DNA from: Dehalococcoidia bacterium
Lineage (GTDB): Bacteria; Chloroflexota; Dehalococcoidia; SZUA-161; SpSt-899
Assembly: GCA_023271215.1 (NCBI GenBank)
Contig: JALPYG010000008.1
Span: 1 to 32,768, forward strand
Length of the DNA stretch: 32,768 nt
Reading direction: 5' to 3'
Under the pieces are notes generated by a model that was not told the DNA's origin, searched no databases, and worked only from the letters and a program-made list of their open reading frames with translations. Below are positions 1 to 7,949 of the stretch, piece after piece; positions within the stretch are counted from its first letter, which is position 1; each line of letters begins with the position of its first letter. A program made the position numbers and the translations under genes.

Positions 1-1
1 G

Positions 2-781
2 GAAAGCGGTGGTGGCTTGCTGGCTCCAGCCGCCATCACCCCCGACTTGGTGCGGGGGTTGCTGGAGCAGGCGGAGAGGGATGGCAGCATCAAGGCGGTC
101 GTCCTGCGCATAGAGAGTCCTGGTGGAGCTATAGCCGCATCTCAGGAGATCGGCAACATGATAAAGGAGTTCGAAAAGCCTATTGTCGTCTCTATGGGTG
201 ATCAGGCTACTTCTGGCGGATATTACATTTCCGCCCACGCCGATATGATCGTCGCTCAACCGGGCACCATAACCGGCCGCATCGGCGTCATCTTCCAGCA
301 TCTCAACGTGGATGGACTGCTCGAGAAACTGGGTATCGAGAGGGAGACTATCACCGGGGGGGAACACAAAGATATGTTTGTTACCCCCCTGACCGCGGAG
401 TGCCGAGATATCCTCCAGCAAATCACGGATGAGGCGCATGACCAGTTTATGCGTACTGTAGCCGGGGGGCGGGATTTACCCCTCTCTGAAGTGAGGGAGC
501 TGGCCACCGGTGAGCTGTTTATCGGCACGCAGGCATTGGACTTAGGCCTGGTTGACCTCCTTGGTGGCCGGCAGGTCGCTATTGACGCTGCTGCCGAGTT
601 AGCGGGAGTACAAGATCCTGTGGTAATCGAGCTGGCTCCTCCGGTTCCCTCGATATGGGATCTTTTCCTTGGCGGAGGAGGCATCCTCGAGATTGTCAGG
701 GCCAGGCTGCTGGGGGAGGAGTTCATCATGTTGAGAGAAGTCAGGGAATTGCTTAATACCTATTCGCTGCCCCGATTTTGA
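2..781 (+). CDS. sppA: Signal peptide peptidase SppA (S49 family serine protease), 5'-truncated by the window edge
   Basis: The open frame runs in from the left edge without a start, so the N-terminus, where a membrane anchor is expected, is missing. SppA is a membrane-bound protease that degrades leftover signal peptides; the family uses a Ser/Lys dyad. The nucleophile Ser lies in the ATSGGYY motif and the general-base Lys in GGEHKDMF, 52 residues further on. That is the Ser-Lys spacing I recall for short Gram-positive SppA (S147/K199 in B. subtilis). The substrate-groove stretch VVLRIESPGG is also present. The protein ends shortly after the catalytic domain, as expected for the short single-domain type. 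A hairpin at 804-821 follows the stop. Upstream neighbours are not visible. Family assignment is secure; substrate is inferred from the family. Confidence 0.93.
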   Translation, partial: ESGGGLLAPAAITPDLVRGLLEQAERDGSIKAVVLRIESPGGAIAASQEIGNMIKEFEKPIVVSMGDQATSGGYYISAHADMIVAQPGTITGRIGVIFQHLNVDGLLEKLGIERETITGGEHKDMFVTPLTAECRDILQQITDEAHDQFMRTVAGGRDLPLSEVRELATGELFIGTQALDLGLVDLLGGRQVAIDAAAELAGVQDPVVIELAPPVPSIWDLFLGGGGILEIVRARLLGEEFIMLREVRELLNTYSLPRF

Positions 782-803
782 TCTTACACTCAAGCCACGC
801 TTG

Positions 804-821
804 TCCCTGCGAAGGCAGGGA
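804..821. repeat. Short perfect hairpin (stem tccctgc/gcaggga, loop gaag) after sppA
   Basis: A 7-bp perfect stem with a 4-base loop lies 23 bases after the sppA stop. No T-run follows on either strand, so it is a weak intrinsic terminator at best. The 'cctgcgaaggcagg' core resembles short palindromic repeats scattered in many bacterial intergenic regions. The rest of 782-914 holds a short tandem 'gggataa' and a doubled 'gcacgcta' and no gene that I can see. Confidence 0.5.
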
Positions 822-914
822 GAGCCCACGGAGAAACACGGGTAGGGGATAAGGGATAAGGGATAGCCTCCCTGCACGCTAGGCGCTGCACGCTAAATTG
901 GAAAGGGGAAGGAT

Positions 915-1484
915 ATGGAAAAAGGTATTCTCGAGACACTCGGCGGCGTATTGGCCAGACCAATCTCTACCATTCGTAGTATATGTGAGCAGCGACCCAT
1001 TGGCTGGGCGATAATCGTCGTTCTGGTCGTTTCCGCCGTATCCACCGTCACCGGGATAGACCCAGGGATGCTCGAAGAATTGGGATTGCCTGACCTCAGC
1101 ATGCCTGCCATAGTTGCGTTATTCTCCATCATTAGTCTGGTAACCCTGCTAGTATTGACCGCCGTCTATCACCTGGCCGCCTCGGTGCTGGGTGGCAGGG
1201 GGACCTACGGCGGGCTTTTCTGCGGCTCTGCCTTTGCCGGCTTGCCGGGTATTTTTGCTGCTCCCCTGGCGGCGATAGGCTTGTTGCCAATCGTGGGTGA
1301 TCTGCTCTCCGGTCTGGGGACTTTCGGAATCGTGGTGTGGTCGTTGGTGCTAGGCATTCTAGCGATAAGAGAGAATTACCTTATCTCCACGGGACGGGCT
1401 ATCTTGATCTACCTTTTTGCCCCAGTGGTTTTGTTTGTGGTAGTCTTCTTAGTGACGTTTCTTATGTTTTTTCTTGTAAACTAA
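915..1484 (+). CDS. Yip1-domain-like integral membrane protein
   Basis: A 189-residue, strongly hydrophobic protein with about five membrane segments, near residues 29-47, 63-90, 100-125, 133-150 and 163-188. The first 28 residues (start MEKGILETL, then ...ARPISTIRSI) are amphipathic and cytoplasm-like. The pattern of a short N-terminal helix followed by five hydrophobic segments, with Gly-rich turns such as VLGGRGTYGGLF, fits bacterial YIP1/DUF1282-type proteins, whose function is mostly unknown. The start is supported by a purine-rich ribosome site (ggggaagg) just upstream of the ATG. It follows sppA by 133 bases in the same direction and precedes the glycosyltransferase fusion. A transport or membrane-organisation role would be guesswork. 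Confidence 0.7.
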   Translation: MEKGILETLGGVLARPISTIRSICEQRPIGWAIIVVLVVSAVSTVTGIDPGMLEELGLPDLSMPAIVALFSIISLVTLLVLTAVYHLAASVLGGRGTYGGLFCGSAFAGLPGIFAAPLAAIGLLPIVGDLLSGLGTFGIVVWSLVLGILAIRENYLISTGRAILIYLFAPVVLFVVVFLVTFLMFFLVN

Positions 1485-1507
1485 GCGTTCAGTAGTCAGC
1501 ATTCAGC
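1482..1507 (+). repeat. Dispersed intergenic repeat, copy 1 (taagcgtt..cagtcagc type)
   Basis: This stretch begins at the stop codon of the Yip1-like gene. It matches, in inverted orientation and with few mismatches, the segment at 21283-21314 just before the pspC-like gene. Both contain taagcgtt, agtcagc and tcagc in the same order. The nearby tcagcactt (about 1502-1510) pairs with aagtgctga downstream, giving a 9-bp inverted repeat. Likely a low-complexity mobile-type intergenic repeat; no coding potential seen. Confidence 0.5.
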
Positions 1508-1571
1508 ACTTCTGAGTAATGAGTCCTGAGTTTAGAGTGAAAGTGCTGAGGGCTTATCTTGACGGAGGTGA

Positions 1572-4500
1572 ATGGTGAGCAGTGATCGGGGAAAAGCAAA
1601 AGTAGCCTCTGGTGAGGAAGCGGAGGAGAGCTTTCGGGCCACTATCCAGGAGTTGCTAAGCCAGACCGCAAGGATAGCGGAAGCTGATATCGTCGTGGGG
1701 ATCCCCTTCTATAACGAAGCCGATACTATCCCGGCGGTCTTGAAGACGGTAGAAAAAGGGCTGGAAGAATTCTACCCGGATCAAAAATCGGTCATTGTGA
1801 TGGCTGGTGCTCCAGCAGGTGGTGAAGCCCTCAGGGTGATCAATACCCTTCCCCAAAGCCCCGGGATAAACCGGATAGCTTTCTTGCTCACTGATGAGGG
1901 CGTGAGCGGGAAGGGTTGGGGCATGCGAGCCATTTTCGAGGCAGCCCGGAGCCTTGGTGCAGACCTGGCCATCGTGGAAGCCGACTTGGGCAGTCGCCAC
2001 GGGAGTGGAGAAATTGGGGGGTTGGCTCCGGACTGGATCAGGCTCCTTCTGGAGCCCATTAAGAGTTGGAAGATGGATCTGGTCATTTCCCGATTCCATC
2101 GCCATTACCTTGAGTCGTCGGTCGCCACTCTTTTATTCTATCCCCTCCTTACCGCCATCTATAATTGCCCCATTCACGACCTGCTGGGAGGACAGTGGGG
2201 AATCTCTCACCGGCTGATTCGAATATATCTGCAAGACACTCGCAACCTGCACAGCCATGAGATCGGTGAGCATGGTATAGATAGCTGGCTGGCCACCACG
2301 GCCGTCACCAGCGGCGCCAGGATTTGCCAGGCCAACCTGGGCATCAAGATTCATAGCCCAATGGCAGCCAAAGCAGAGTTGGTGCTGCGGCAGAAAATCA
2401 AGGTGCTGTTTGATCAGATTGTAGCCGACCAGGAGTGGTGGGGAGAGAGGGGGATTAAACCGCCTCTGCTACAACCTTTACCTACTTTCGGAGCCAGGAA
2501 GACACACCAACCCGATTCGGTGGAAGTCAACCCGCAACTTAAGATAAGGAAATATAAAGAGGGCTTCAATAACTACCACACGCTCTATAGGAGGACTCTT
2601 CCTCAGGAAATCTATCAGCAACTGGTTCAGTTGGCCTCAACCGACCTCAGAGAGAGTTTCTCCGCGAAGCTGTGGGCGCAAATCGTGTATCACTCCCTGC
2701 TGGCTTATGCTTTCGACCCGGAATTTGCCAGGGATGACTTGCTGAATGCCCTCATGCCGCTGCACAACGGTTTCATGGCCGGCTTTGCCCGCGAAATGTA
2801 TCTGTTGCGGGATAAATTGGGGATCTTGCTGCCTGAGGAGAGGGAGCGCCTGTTGGTCCTGGAAGCCGAAAGGAGAATCGAGGAGCTGCTGAATGAATTC
2901 CTCCACCAGAAGTCGGCTTTTCTTACTAGCTGGGAGATCACGCGGGAAACTCTCAAACCGCCCGTTCCTCACGTCACTTTTCGGGAGTTCGTACCCGGGG
3001 TGCCGCTGGTAGTCCCTTCGCAACTGACCACCACTGAAGGTGAGACAGTCGCCGCAAATGATATATATAATGCTATCTTTACCCGGCAAAGGGGGGACTT
3101 TGAGCATTTCGTCTACGAACGGCTGCAAATCCCACGCAATGCCAGTGCGGTAGAGCTAGCGCAGGGCATAAAGGATTTCCTGCGCTCACTGGAGGACGGA
3201 ATACTCCCCGGCAGCGATCTCTCGGCGGTCGAGGATACAAGGAAGATGGTGGACTTCATATTCGATGGCTTCCCGCACGAGGACGGGTTTTCCTTGATTC
3301 CGGAGATGGCCTCATGGCTTCTGAACCAGTATCCTCCTTACACCCTGCCTACGAAGCTGGGTTGCCGCAATCTCGCCGAAATGCTCCATGCACATGATCC
3401 GCTGGATATCCTGGCGCTGGCAAGCTGGTCCGAGGTGAGGGAATACGTGGAAAGTCTGTGGAGACTGATGGGAGAAAATCTCCGCTCGGAGCATTTTGCC
3501 CCTTGTGCCATAAAGGCTCTGGTGGTAAGCCATGAGGACTTCCCCTCACTGGTGGAGATGAAAAGTTCATCGGCTCTCAATAAGCTCACCACCCGGATAG
3601 TGGTGAGCAATCTTCATAAAGGGATGGGAGGGGAGTTCCCTAAGCTGCGTTATCTCACCACTATTGCCAAGAATATCGTGGAGGCTGAAAGGTTCGGCAG
3701 GATGTGGCAAAGTTGGGCCGCGGAGAGGAAGGAGTTTGGGAGAAAGGTTATCAACTCAATTGAGGGTCACTGGGGACGCGAACCTCTATCGGCACACAAC
3801 GTCTTCGAGGATGGGAATCAGCGGCTGCTGGCAGAGCGGCTGAGGCAGATGGCCGAAAAGGTCGCTCAGGAAGCCGATGGAGATGATGCTCGCTTGATGT
3901 TGGCTGAGAATCTTAAGGATATGGCCGATTCCTACCATCTGGCGATTACACTTCCCGACGGCACATTTCTCACCTGCTCCGCCTGGTCGTGGGCAAGTTA
4001 TAGCTTTAAGGGCGGCAGGGCCTTACCACCCCCGCTTTCATTACATGTGGAAAGAAACTGGACCTCAAGGGAATTTCTGGTGGAGTATTTCAAGTCTGCC
4101 GGCGGGACCGAGGAGGAGGTGGAGGAAAAGATTATCGAGCTTATGGAGCAGGGCAGAGAAAGTGAAGACCTGGCCCCGATCCTTCTCGGAACAGAGAAGG
4201 AAGCCGTGGAAGTAGTGTCAAGGAAGGTCGTTGCCCCGAAGCAGCCACCTACAGGGGCTTTGACCCGGTTTGCAGGTAACCCCGTTCTTGAACCGATCAA
4301 GGAGCATGTATGGGAATCGAAGTACGTGTTGAATGCGGGCGCGGTAAAATTGAATGGCAAGGTCTACCTGGTCTATCGGGCTTTCGGCGACGACGAGGTC
4401 TCCCGCCTGGGTCTGGCTGTAAGCGAGGACGGGTTCAAATTCGTCGAAAGGCTGGAAGAGCCGATATTCGAGCCAAAGGGTAAGAGCGAGGAGAAAGGGT

Positions 4501-5273
4501 GTGAGGATCCCCGGTTAACACTCCTGGACGACCGGATTTGTATGACTTATACCGCTTACGACGGCATAGTCGCCCAGATCGCCCTGGCTTCTATCGGAGT
4601 CAATGATTTCCTGAATCGCCGGTGGCGTGGCTGGAGAAGGCACGGACTGGTTTTCCCAGGGTTCACCGATAAGAATGCCGCTATATTCCCCGAACAGTTC
4701 AACGGGAAGTTTGCCATGCTTCATCGCGTCGATCCACATATCTGGGTGACGTTCTCCTCACATCTGCGTTGTCCCTGGCCGAGGAAGGAACACAAGATAC
4801 TGGCGGGGTCGACGTCGGGGATGATGTGGGATGGGAGGAAGATCGGTGCCGGGGCTCAGCCGATCAAGACCAGGTACGGCTGGCTGCTGATCACGCACGG
4901 GGTTGATTATGCCATTGTTTACCGCCTGGGAGTAATGTTACTCGATTTGGCCGATCCCAGAATTCTGCTCTATCGCTCGCCCAATCCCATTCTCGAACCA
5001 ACGGAAAGGTGTGAAGTGGGAGAAGAGGACACCTGCTGGGTGCCGAATGTGGTTTTCACCTGCGGGGCGGTACCGCGGGAAGATAACAAGAGGATACTTG
5101 ATGCCGGGGACGAGTTGCTGATTTACTACGGCGCCTCAGACACCGTAATCTGTATTGCCACTGCCAGGATCGGCGATCTCATCCCGGAGGAGTTCCGACA
5201 AGGCCCTCTTCCAGAAATTGAAGCAATGCCTCTGCCGCCGGGGAGAGAATCTTCTGTTTCCGGCAGACGATGA
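1572..5273 (+). CDS. Bifunctional-looking protein: N-terminal family-2-like glycosyltransferase fused to C-terminal GH130 glycoside phosphorylase
   Basis: A 1233-residue protein. Residues about 38-290 look like a GT-A glycosyltransferase of the GT2/GT78/GT81 group: VVGIPFYNEADTIP opens the nucleotide-sugar fold, and IVEADLGS (E136, D138) sits where a DxD metal motif is expected. Residues about 290-890 are mostly helical with no family I recognise. Residues about 900-1215 are GH130-like: NPVLEP (N903), the hallmark CEDPR (977-981), LHRVDPH, and a GAGAQPI...THGV segment typical of the phosphate/sugar site. GH130 enzymes phosphorolyse or hydrolyse beta-mannosides. The fusion suggests synthesis and remodelling of one mannoside or compatible solute (inference). 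A GGAGG lies 3 bases before ATG 1572 and 6 before GTG 1575, so either may be the start. The last 95 bases overlap the convergent LysR gene. Confidence 0.85.
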   Translation: MVSSDRGKAKVASGEEAEESFRATIQELLSQTARIAEADIVVGIPFYNEADTIPAVLKTVEKGLEEFYPDQKSVIVMAGAPAGGEALRVINTLPQSPGINRIAFLLTDEGVSGKGWGMRAIFEAARSLGADLAIVEADLGSRHGSGEIGGLAPDWIRLLLEPIKSWKMDLVISRFHRHYLESSVATLLFYPLLTAIYNCPIHDLLGGQWGISHRLIRIYLQDTRNLHSHEIGEHGIDSWLATTAVTSGARICQANLGIKIHSPMAAKAELVLRQKIKVLFDQIVADQEWWGERGIKPPLLQPLPTFGARKTHQPDSVEVNPQLKIRKYKEGFNNYHTLYRRTLPQEIYQQLVQLASTDLRESFSAKLWAQIVYHSLLAYAFDPEFARDDLLNALMPLHNGFMAGFAREMYLLRDKLGILLPEERERLLVLEAERRIEELLNEFLHQKSAFLTSWEITRETLKPPVPHVTFREFVPGVPLVVPSQLTTTEGETVAANDIYNAIFTRQRGDFEHFVYERLQIPRNASAVELAQGIKDFLRSLEDGILPGSDLSAVEDTRKMVDFIFDGFPHEDGFSLIPEMASWLLNQYPPYTLPTKLGCRNLAEMLHAHDPLDILALASWSEVREYVESLWRLMGENLRSEHFAPCAIKALVVSHEDFPSLVEMKSSSALNKLTTRIVVSNLHKGMGGEFPKLRYLTTIAKNIVEAERFGRMWQSWAAERKEFGRKVINSIEGHWGREPLSAHNVFEDGNQRLLAERLRQMAEKVAQEADGDDARLMLAENLKDMADSYHLAITLPDGTFLTCSAWSWASYSFKGGRALPPPLSLHVERNWTSREFLVEYFKSAGGTEEEVEEKIIELMEQGRESEDLAPILLGTEKEAVEVVSRKVVAPKQPPTGALTRFAGNPVLEPIKEHVWESKYVLNAGAVKLNGKVYLVYRAFGDDEVSRLGLAVSEDGFKFVERLEEPIFEPKGKSEEKGCEDPRLTLLDDRICMTYTAYDGIVAQIALASIGVNDFLNRRWRGWRRHGLVFPGFTDKNAAIFPEQFNGKFAMLHRVDPHIWVTFSSHLRCPWPRKEHKILAGSTSGMMWDGRKIGAGAQPIKTRYGWLLITHGVDYAIVYRLGVMLLDLADPRILLYRSPNPILEPTERCEVGEEDTCWVPNVVFTCGAVPREDNKRILDAGDELLIYYGASDTVICIATARIGDLIPEEFRQGPLPEIEAMPLPPGRESSVSGRR

Positions 5274-6087
5274 AGAAGTCGCGAGTGAGCTCCACACCCT
5301 CGATATCCATTGCCTTGATGAGGCCGAGTTTCAGTTCATACTGAACCGCCCTTTCGGATACAATAGAGACACCAGCGCCGGATTCCACCGCCCTCTTCAC
5401 CGCAGTGGTGCTCCCCAGGGTCATGGCGATGTTGAGATCGTCGAGGCTCAGGTCAGCCTTTCTTAGCTTCTCCCGAGTAATGCTTCTGGTGCCCGAGCCG
5501 GCTTCTCGCATTACGAATGGAGCTCTCTTAAGCTCATCCAGCGTTGCCATCTCTCCGGCGAACCACCTGTTCTCAGCGGGGACAATCAAGGTCAGTTTAT
5601 CGCTCGCAAACCTGGTAAAGGTCAGCTTATCGCTCTTCTCGCTTGCCCCCACCACACCGATCTCAATCCCGTTTTCCAATAACCGCTTGATGATGCCCCT
5701 CGTATCATCCAGGGTCATGGTAATCTCAATGCCGGGGTAGCTCTCCCTGAATCTCTGGAGAATTCCGGGCAGGATGTATTCGCCGGGGATATTGCTCGCG
5801 CCTACGCTGAGTTCACCCCAGAGGAGACCCTTGAGTCGGTGTATGCCCTGTTCGGCCTCAGAAACGAGTTCCATGATTCGCAGAGCATAGCCGTATAGAA
5901 CCTCTCCGCTTCTGGTGAGGGTGGTAGTCCGCCCCCCGCGGTCGAGCAACCTGGTTCCCAGTTCCCGCTCCAGGGAGGCGATCTGGAAGCTAATGGTTGG
6001 CTGGGTTAGGCCCAGCTTTTCACCGGCCAGAGAGAAGCTCCGCCTGTCGGCTACAGTACAAAATATCTTCAACTGCTTGACGTCCAT
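5179..6087 (-). CDS. LysR-family regulator, selenium-metabolism-associated type
   Basis: A 302-residue LysR-type regulator. The N-terminal winged HTH spans about residues 1-60 (MDVKQLKIFCTVADRRSFS, then LTQPTISFQIASLERELG). The rest is a type-2 periplasmic-binding-like effector domain beginning GELSVGASNIPGEYILP. This effector-domain pattern, and its place head-to-head with selA, match the LysR subgroup regularly found beside selenium genes. The ATG at 6087 is chosen because LysR proteins begin just there; a longer reading adds an unrelated 63-residue leader. A candidate promoter (TTGGGT, 17 bases, TATACT) overlaps two TATAGCA direct repeats, which suggests autoregulation. Its 3' end overlaps the convergent fusion gene by 95 bases. 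The effector molecule is unknown. Confidence 0.88.
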   Translation of the reverse strand: MDVKQLKIFCTVADRRSFSLAGEKLGLTQPTISFQIASLERELGTRLLDRGGRTTTLTRSGEVLYGYALRIMELVSEAEQGIHRLKGLLWGELSVGASNIPGEYILPGILQRFRESYPGIEITMTLDDTRGIIKRLLENGIEIGVVGASEKSDKLTFTRFASDKLTLIVPAENRWFAGEMATLDELKRAPFVMREAGSGTRSITREKLRKADLSLDDLNIAMTLGSTTAVKRAVESGAGVSIVSERAVQYELKLGLIKAMDIEGVELTRDFFIVCRKQKILSPAAEALLQFLEEGLVGTPPG

Positions 6088-6097
6088 GAGCACTTCC

Positions 6098-6126
6098 AGT
6101 ATAGCAAACTTATAGCATAAACCCAA
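6098..6126 (-). promoter_or_regulatory. Candidate LysR promoter and operator
   Basis: On the minus strand TTGGGT (6126-6121) and TATACT (6103-6098) are 17 bases apart. The direct repeats TATAGCA at 6100-6106 and 6111-6117 overlap the -10 and spacer and contain a T-N11-A arrangement of the kind LysR proteins bind. The predicted transcript would start only a few bases before the ATG at 6087, which lowers confidence in the promoter. Autoregulation is inference. Confidence 0.35.
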
Positions 6127-6243
6127 GTCAAGGAAAAGGCAGTTGCAATTAGCTACCTGGATAGGGTAAAATGCCAGCAGGTAACTGTTCAGCCACCCTG
6201 TGTCACCCTGACGCTGAACGCAGTGAGGGGGAAAAGGGTCTCC

Positions 6244-6352
6244 GAGATTCTTCGCGGAGCCTGCCCTGAGCGCCACGAGATTCTTCGCTTCGCTCAGAAT
6301 GACAGGAAGCGAAGGGCTCAGAATGACAGAAACGAAGGGCTCAGAATGACAG
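6244..6352. repeat. Intergenic repeat block with three copies of ctcagaatgacag between lysR and selA
   Basis: The 13-mer ctcagaatgacag occurs at 6293-6305, 6317-6329 and 6340-6352, as a tandem of a roughly 23-base unit (gaagggctcagaatgacag). gagattcttcg occurs twice, at 6244-6254 and 6277-6287. This gagattcttcgc...ctcagaatgaca sequence is a well-known type of dispersed intergenic repeat in Chloroflexota and other bacteria. It fills most of the lysR-selA spacer and ends just before the selA start. I see no gene or RNA in it. Confidence 0.8.
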
Positions 6353-6377
6353 TAAGGTGAACGGTTATGCCAGCAGA

Positions 6378-7757
6378 ATGGAATCGAAGAGCAGGTTTCG
6401 GGATCTACCTAGTGTGGACCGGCTAATCTCCGATGAGCGCATTAAGGCACTCGGTGAGGTGTATTCACACGACGCCGTAGTGAGTGTGGTGCGCCGACAC
6501 CTGGATTCGCTTCGCCTTTTCATGAGCCGGGGCGACCCCTGCCCGTCCTTTGCTGAGATAGCCGACACCGTTGTGGCCCGGCTTCAGTCCCTGGGGACCA
6601 TTGGCCCAAGGCGGGTGATAAACGCCACCGGGGTGATACTCCACACAAATCTAGGCAGAGCTCCCCTCAGCACCGATGCGATAGCTGCTATGAAGCAGGC
6701 ATCAGAGGGATTCAACAATCTGGAGATCGATCTCGAAAGCGGGAAAAGAGGCTCCCGCCAGGTTCACGTCGAGCCTCTCTTGTGTCAACTCTCCGGCGCT
6801 GAGGATTCCCTGGTGGTCAACAATAATGCTTCCGCGATGCTGCTGGCCCTCAGCGCTCTGGCCAGGAGAAAGGAGGTCATCGTATCCCGTGGTCAGGCGG
6901 TGGAGATCGGCGGAGGCTTTCGTATCCCTGACGTGATGAGGCAGAGCGGGGCAAAGCTGGTGGAAGTAGGCACAACCAACTGTACCTATATTGCCGACTA
7001 CGAGCAAGCGATCACGCCGCAAACAGCGGCACTGCTCCGAGTTCACTCGAGCAATTTCAAGGTGGTTGGTTTCACCCAGGAAGTTGCGATTCAGGAGCTG
7101 GTTGAGCTGGGCAAACGGTATGAACTGCCGGTATTCGATGACCTGGGCAGCGGCTGCCTCTTGGACACCACAGGGTTCGGTCTGGATGCCGAGCCGCGGG
7201 TGCAGGATAGTATAGCCGCCGGTGTCGGGTTAGCCTGCTTCTCGGGGGATAAGCTACTGGGCGGACCACAGGCTGGTATCATCGTAGGCCGGCGGCATCT
7301 GATCGGCAAGCTGAAGAGCCATCCGCTGGCGAGGGCGATGCGCATCGACAAGGTCAGGTTGGCGGCTCTCTCGGCGACGCTGATCCACTATCTCAAGGGA
7401 GAGGCCACGGACAAAATCCCCATATGGCGGATGATTGCCTCTCCTCTGAGTGAGATCGAAGGGCGGGCAGAGCAATGGGCACAGGCGGTGGGGCATCTGG
7501 CAATTACAGCAGCCGGAGAGTCTACGGTAGGTGGGGGAAGTTTGCCGGGAAGCACTCTGCCGACCCGATTGCTGATAATCAAGGTGCCCAGAAATCTCAG
7601 AGTACAGGACCTGGCTCAAGAACTGCGCCGGCAGCCTCTGCCGGTCGTTGGACGCATCGAGCGAAATGCTTTGGTCCTCGATCCTCGCAGCGTTCTTCCT
7701 GAAGAAGACACCGCCGTCGTTCAGTCCCTGCGCAGCGTCTTCGCTGCGGTAGGCTGA
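6378..7757 (+). CDS. selA: L-seryl-tRNA(Sec) selenium transferase
   Basis: SelA is the PLP enzyme that converts Ser-tRNA(Sec) to Sec-tRNA(Sec) with selenophosphate. About 459 residues from ATG 6378, close to E. coli SelA (463). The N-terminus FRDLPSVDRLISD matches the family opening. INATGVILHTNLGRAPLS and the PLP-lysine motif SGDKLLGGPQAG are clear; the Lys codon is 7251-7253, residue 292, close to E. coli K295. An upstream in-frame GTG at 6357 would add seven residues; neither start has a good ribosome site because the repeat block abuts it. Divergent from the selenium-type LysR. selD, selB and tRNA-Sec are not in this window, so the rest of the Sec machinery must lie elsewhere if the gene is functional. 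Confidence 0.96.
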   Translation: MESKSRFRDLPSVDRLISDERIKALGEVYSHDAVVSVVRRHLDSLRLFMSRGDPCPSFAEIADTVVARLQSLGTIGPRRVINATGVILHTNLGRAPLSTDAIAAMKQASEGFNNLEIDLESGKRGSRQVHVEPLLCQLSGAEDSLVVNNNASAMLLALSALARRKEVIVSRGQAVEIGGGFRIPDVMRQSGAKLVEVGTTNCTYIADYEQAITPQTAALLRVHSSNFKVVGFTQEVAIQELVELGKRYELPVFDDLGSGCLLDTTGFGLDAEPRVQDSIAAGVGLACFSGDKLLGGPQAGIIVGRRHLIGKLKSHPLARAMRIDKVRLAALSATLIHYLKGEATDKIPIWRMIASPLSEIEGRAEQWAQAVGHLAITAAGESTVGGGSLPGSTLPTRLLIIKVPRNLRVQDLAQELRRQPLPVVGRIERNALVLDPRSVLPEEDTAVVQSLRSVFAAVG

Positions 7758-7774
7758 GTCCCCAGGCAGGCAGG

Positions 7775-7803
7775 TTGTGCCCTGGAACGAGAGCGAGTAT
7801 AAT
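7775..7803 (+). promoter_or_regulatory. Candidate sigma-70 promoter for thiL-tsaE-tsaB
   Basis: TTGTGC at 7775-7780 and a perfect TATAAT at 7798-7803 are separated by 17 bases. They lie just after the selA stop and point toward thiL. A transcript from here would have a leader of about 140 bases. Confidence 0.5.
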
Positions 7804-7825
7804 CTGAATTGATGGTAACTACTCA

Positions 7826-7847
7826 GGCCTGCCCCCGGCCGCAGGCC
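7826..7847. other. Perfect 7-bp hairpin in the selA-thiL gap
   Basis: ggcctgc (7826-7832) pairs with gcaggcc (7841-7847) around an 8-base GC-rich loop. There is no following T-run, so it may be a leader hairpin of the thiL transcript or a factor-assisted end for selA. The next 70 bases contain repeated ggttca runs. I looked for tRNA-Sec here and did not find it. Confidence 0.4.
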
Positions 7848-7949
7848 CAGGGGTTCAAGGTTCCGGGGTTCACGGTTCACAGTTGAAGAGCGATGAAGAA
7901 GGATTGTGAACTCTGTGGCTATCAATCGCTGGCTGAGTAATTACAGTTG

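Noticed and set aside
7758-7946. tRNA-Sec between selA and thiL
   Set aside because: ggttca runs look T-loop-like at first, but there is no TCA anticodon arm or long acceptor stem.
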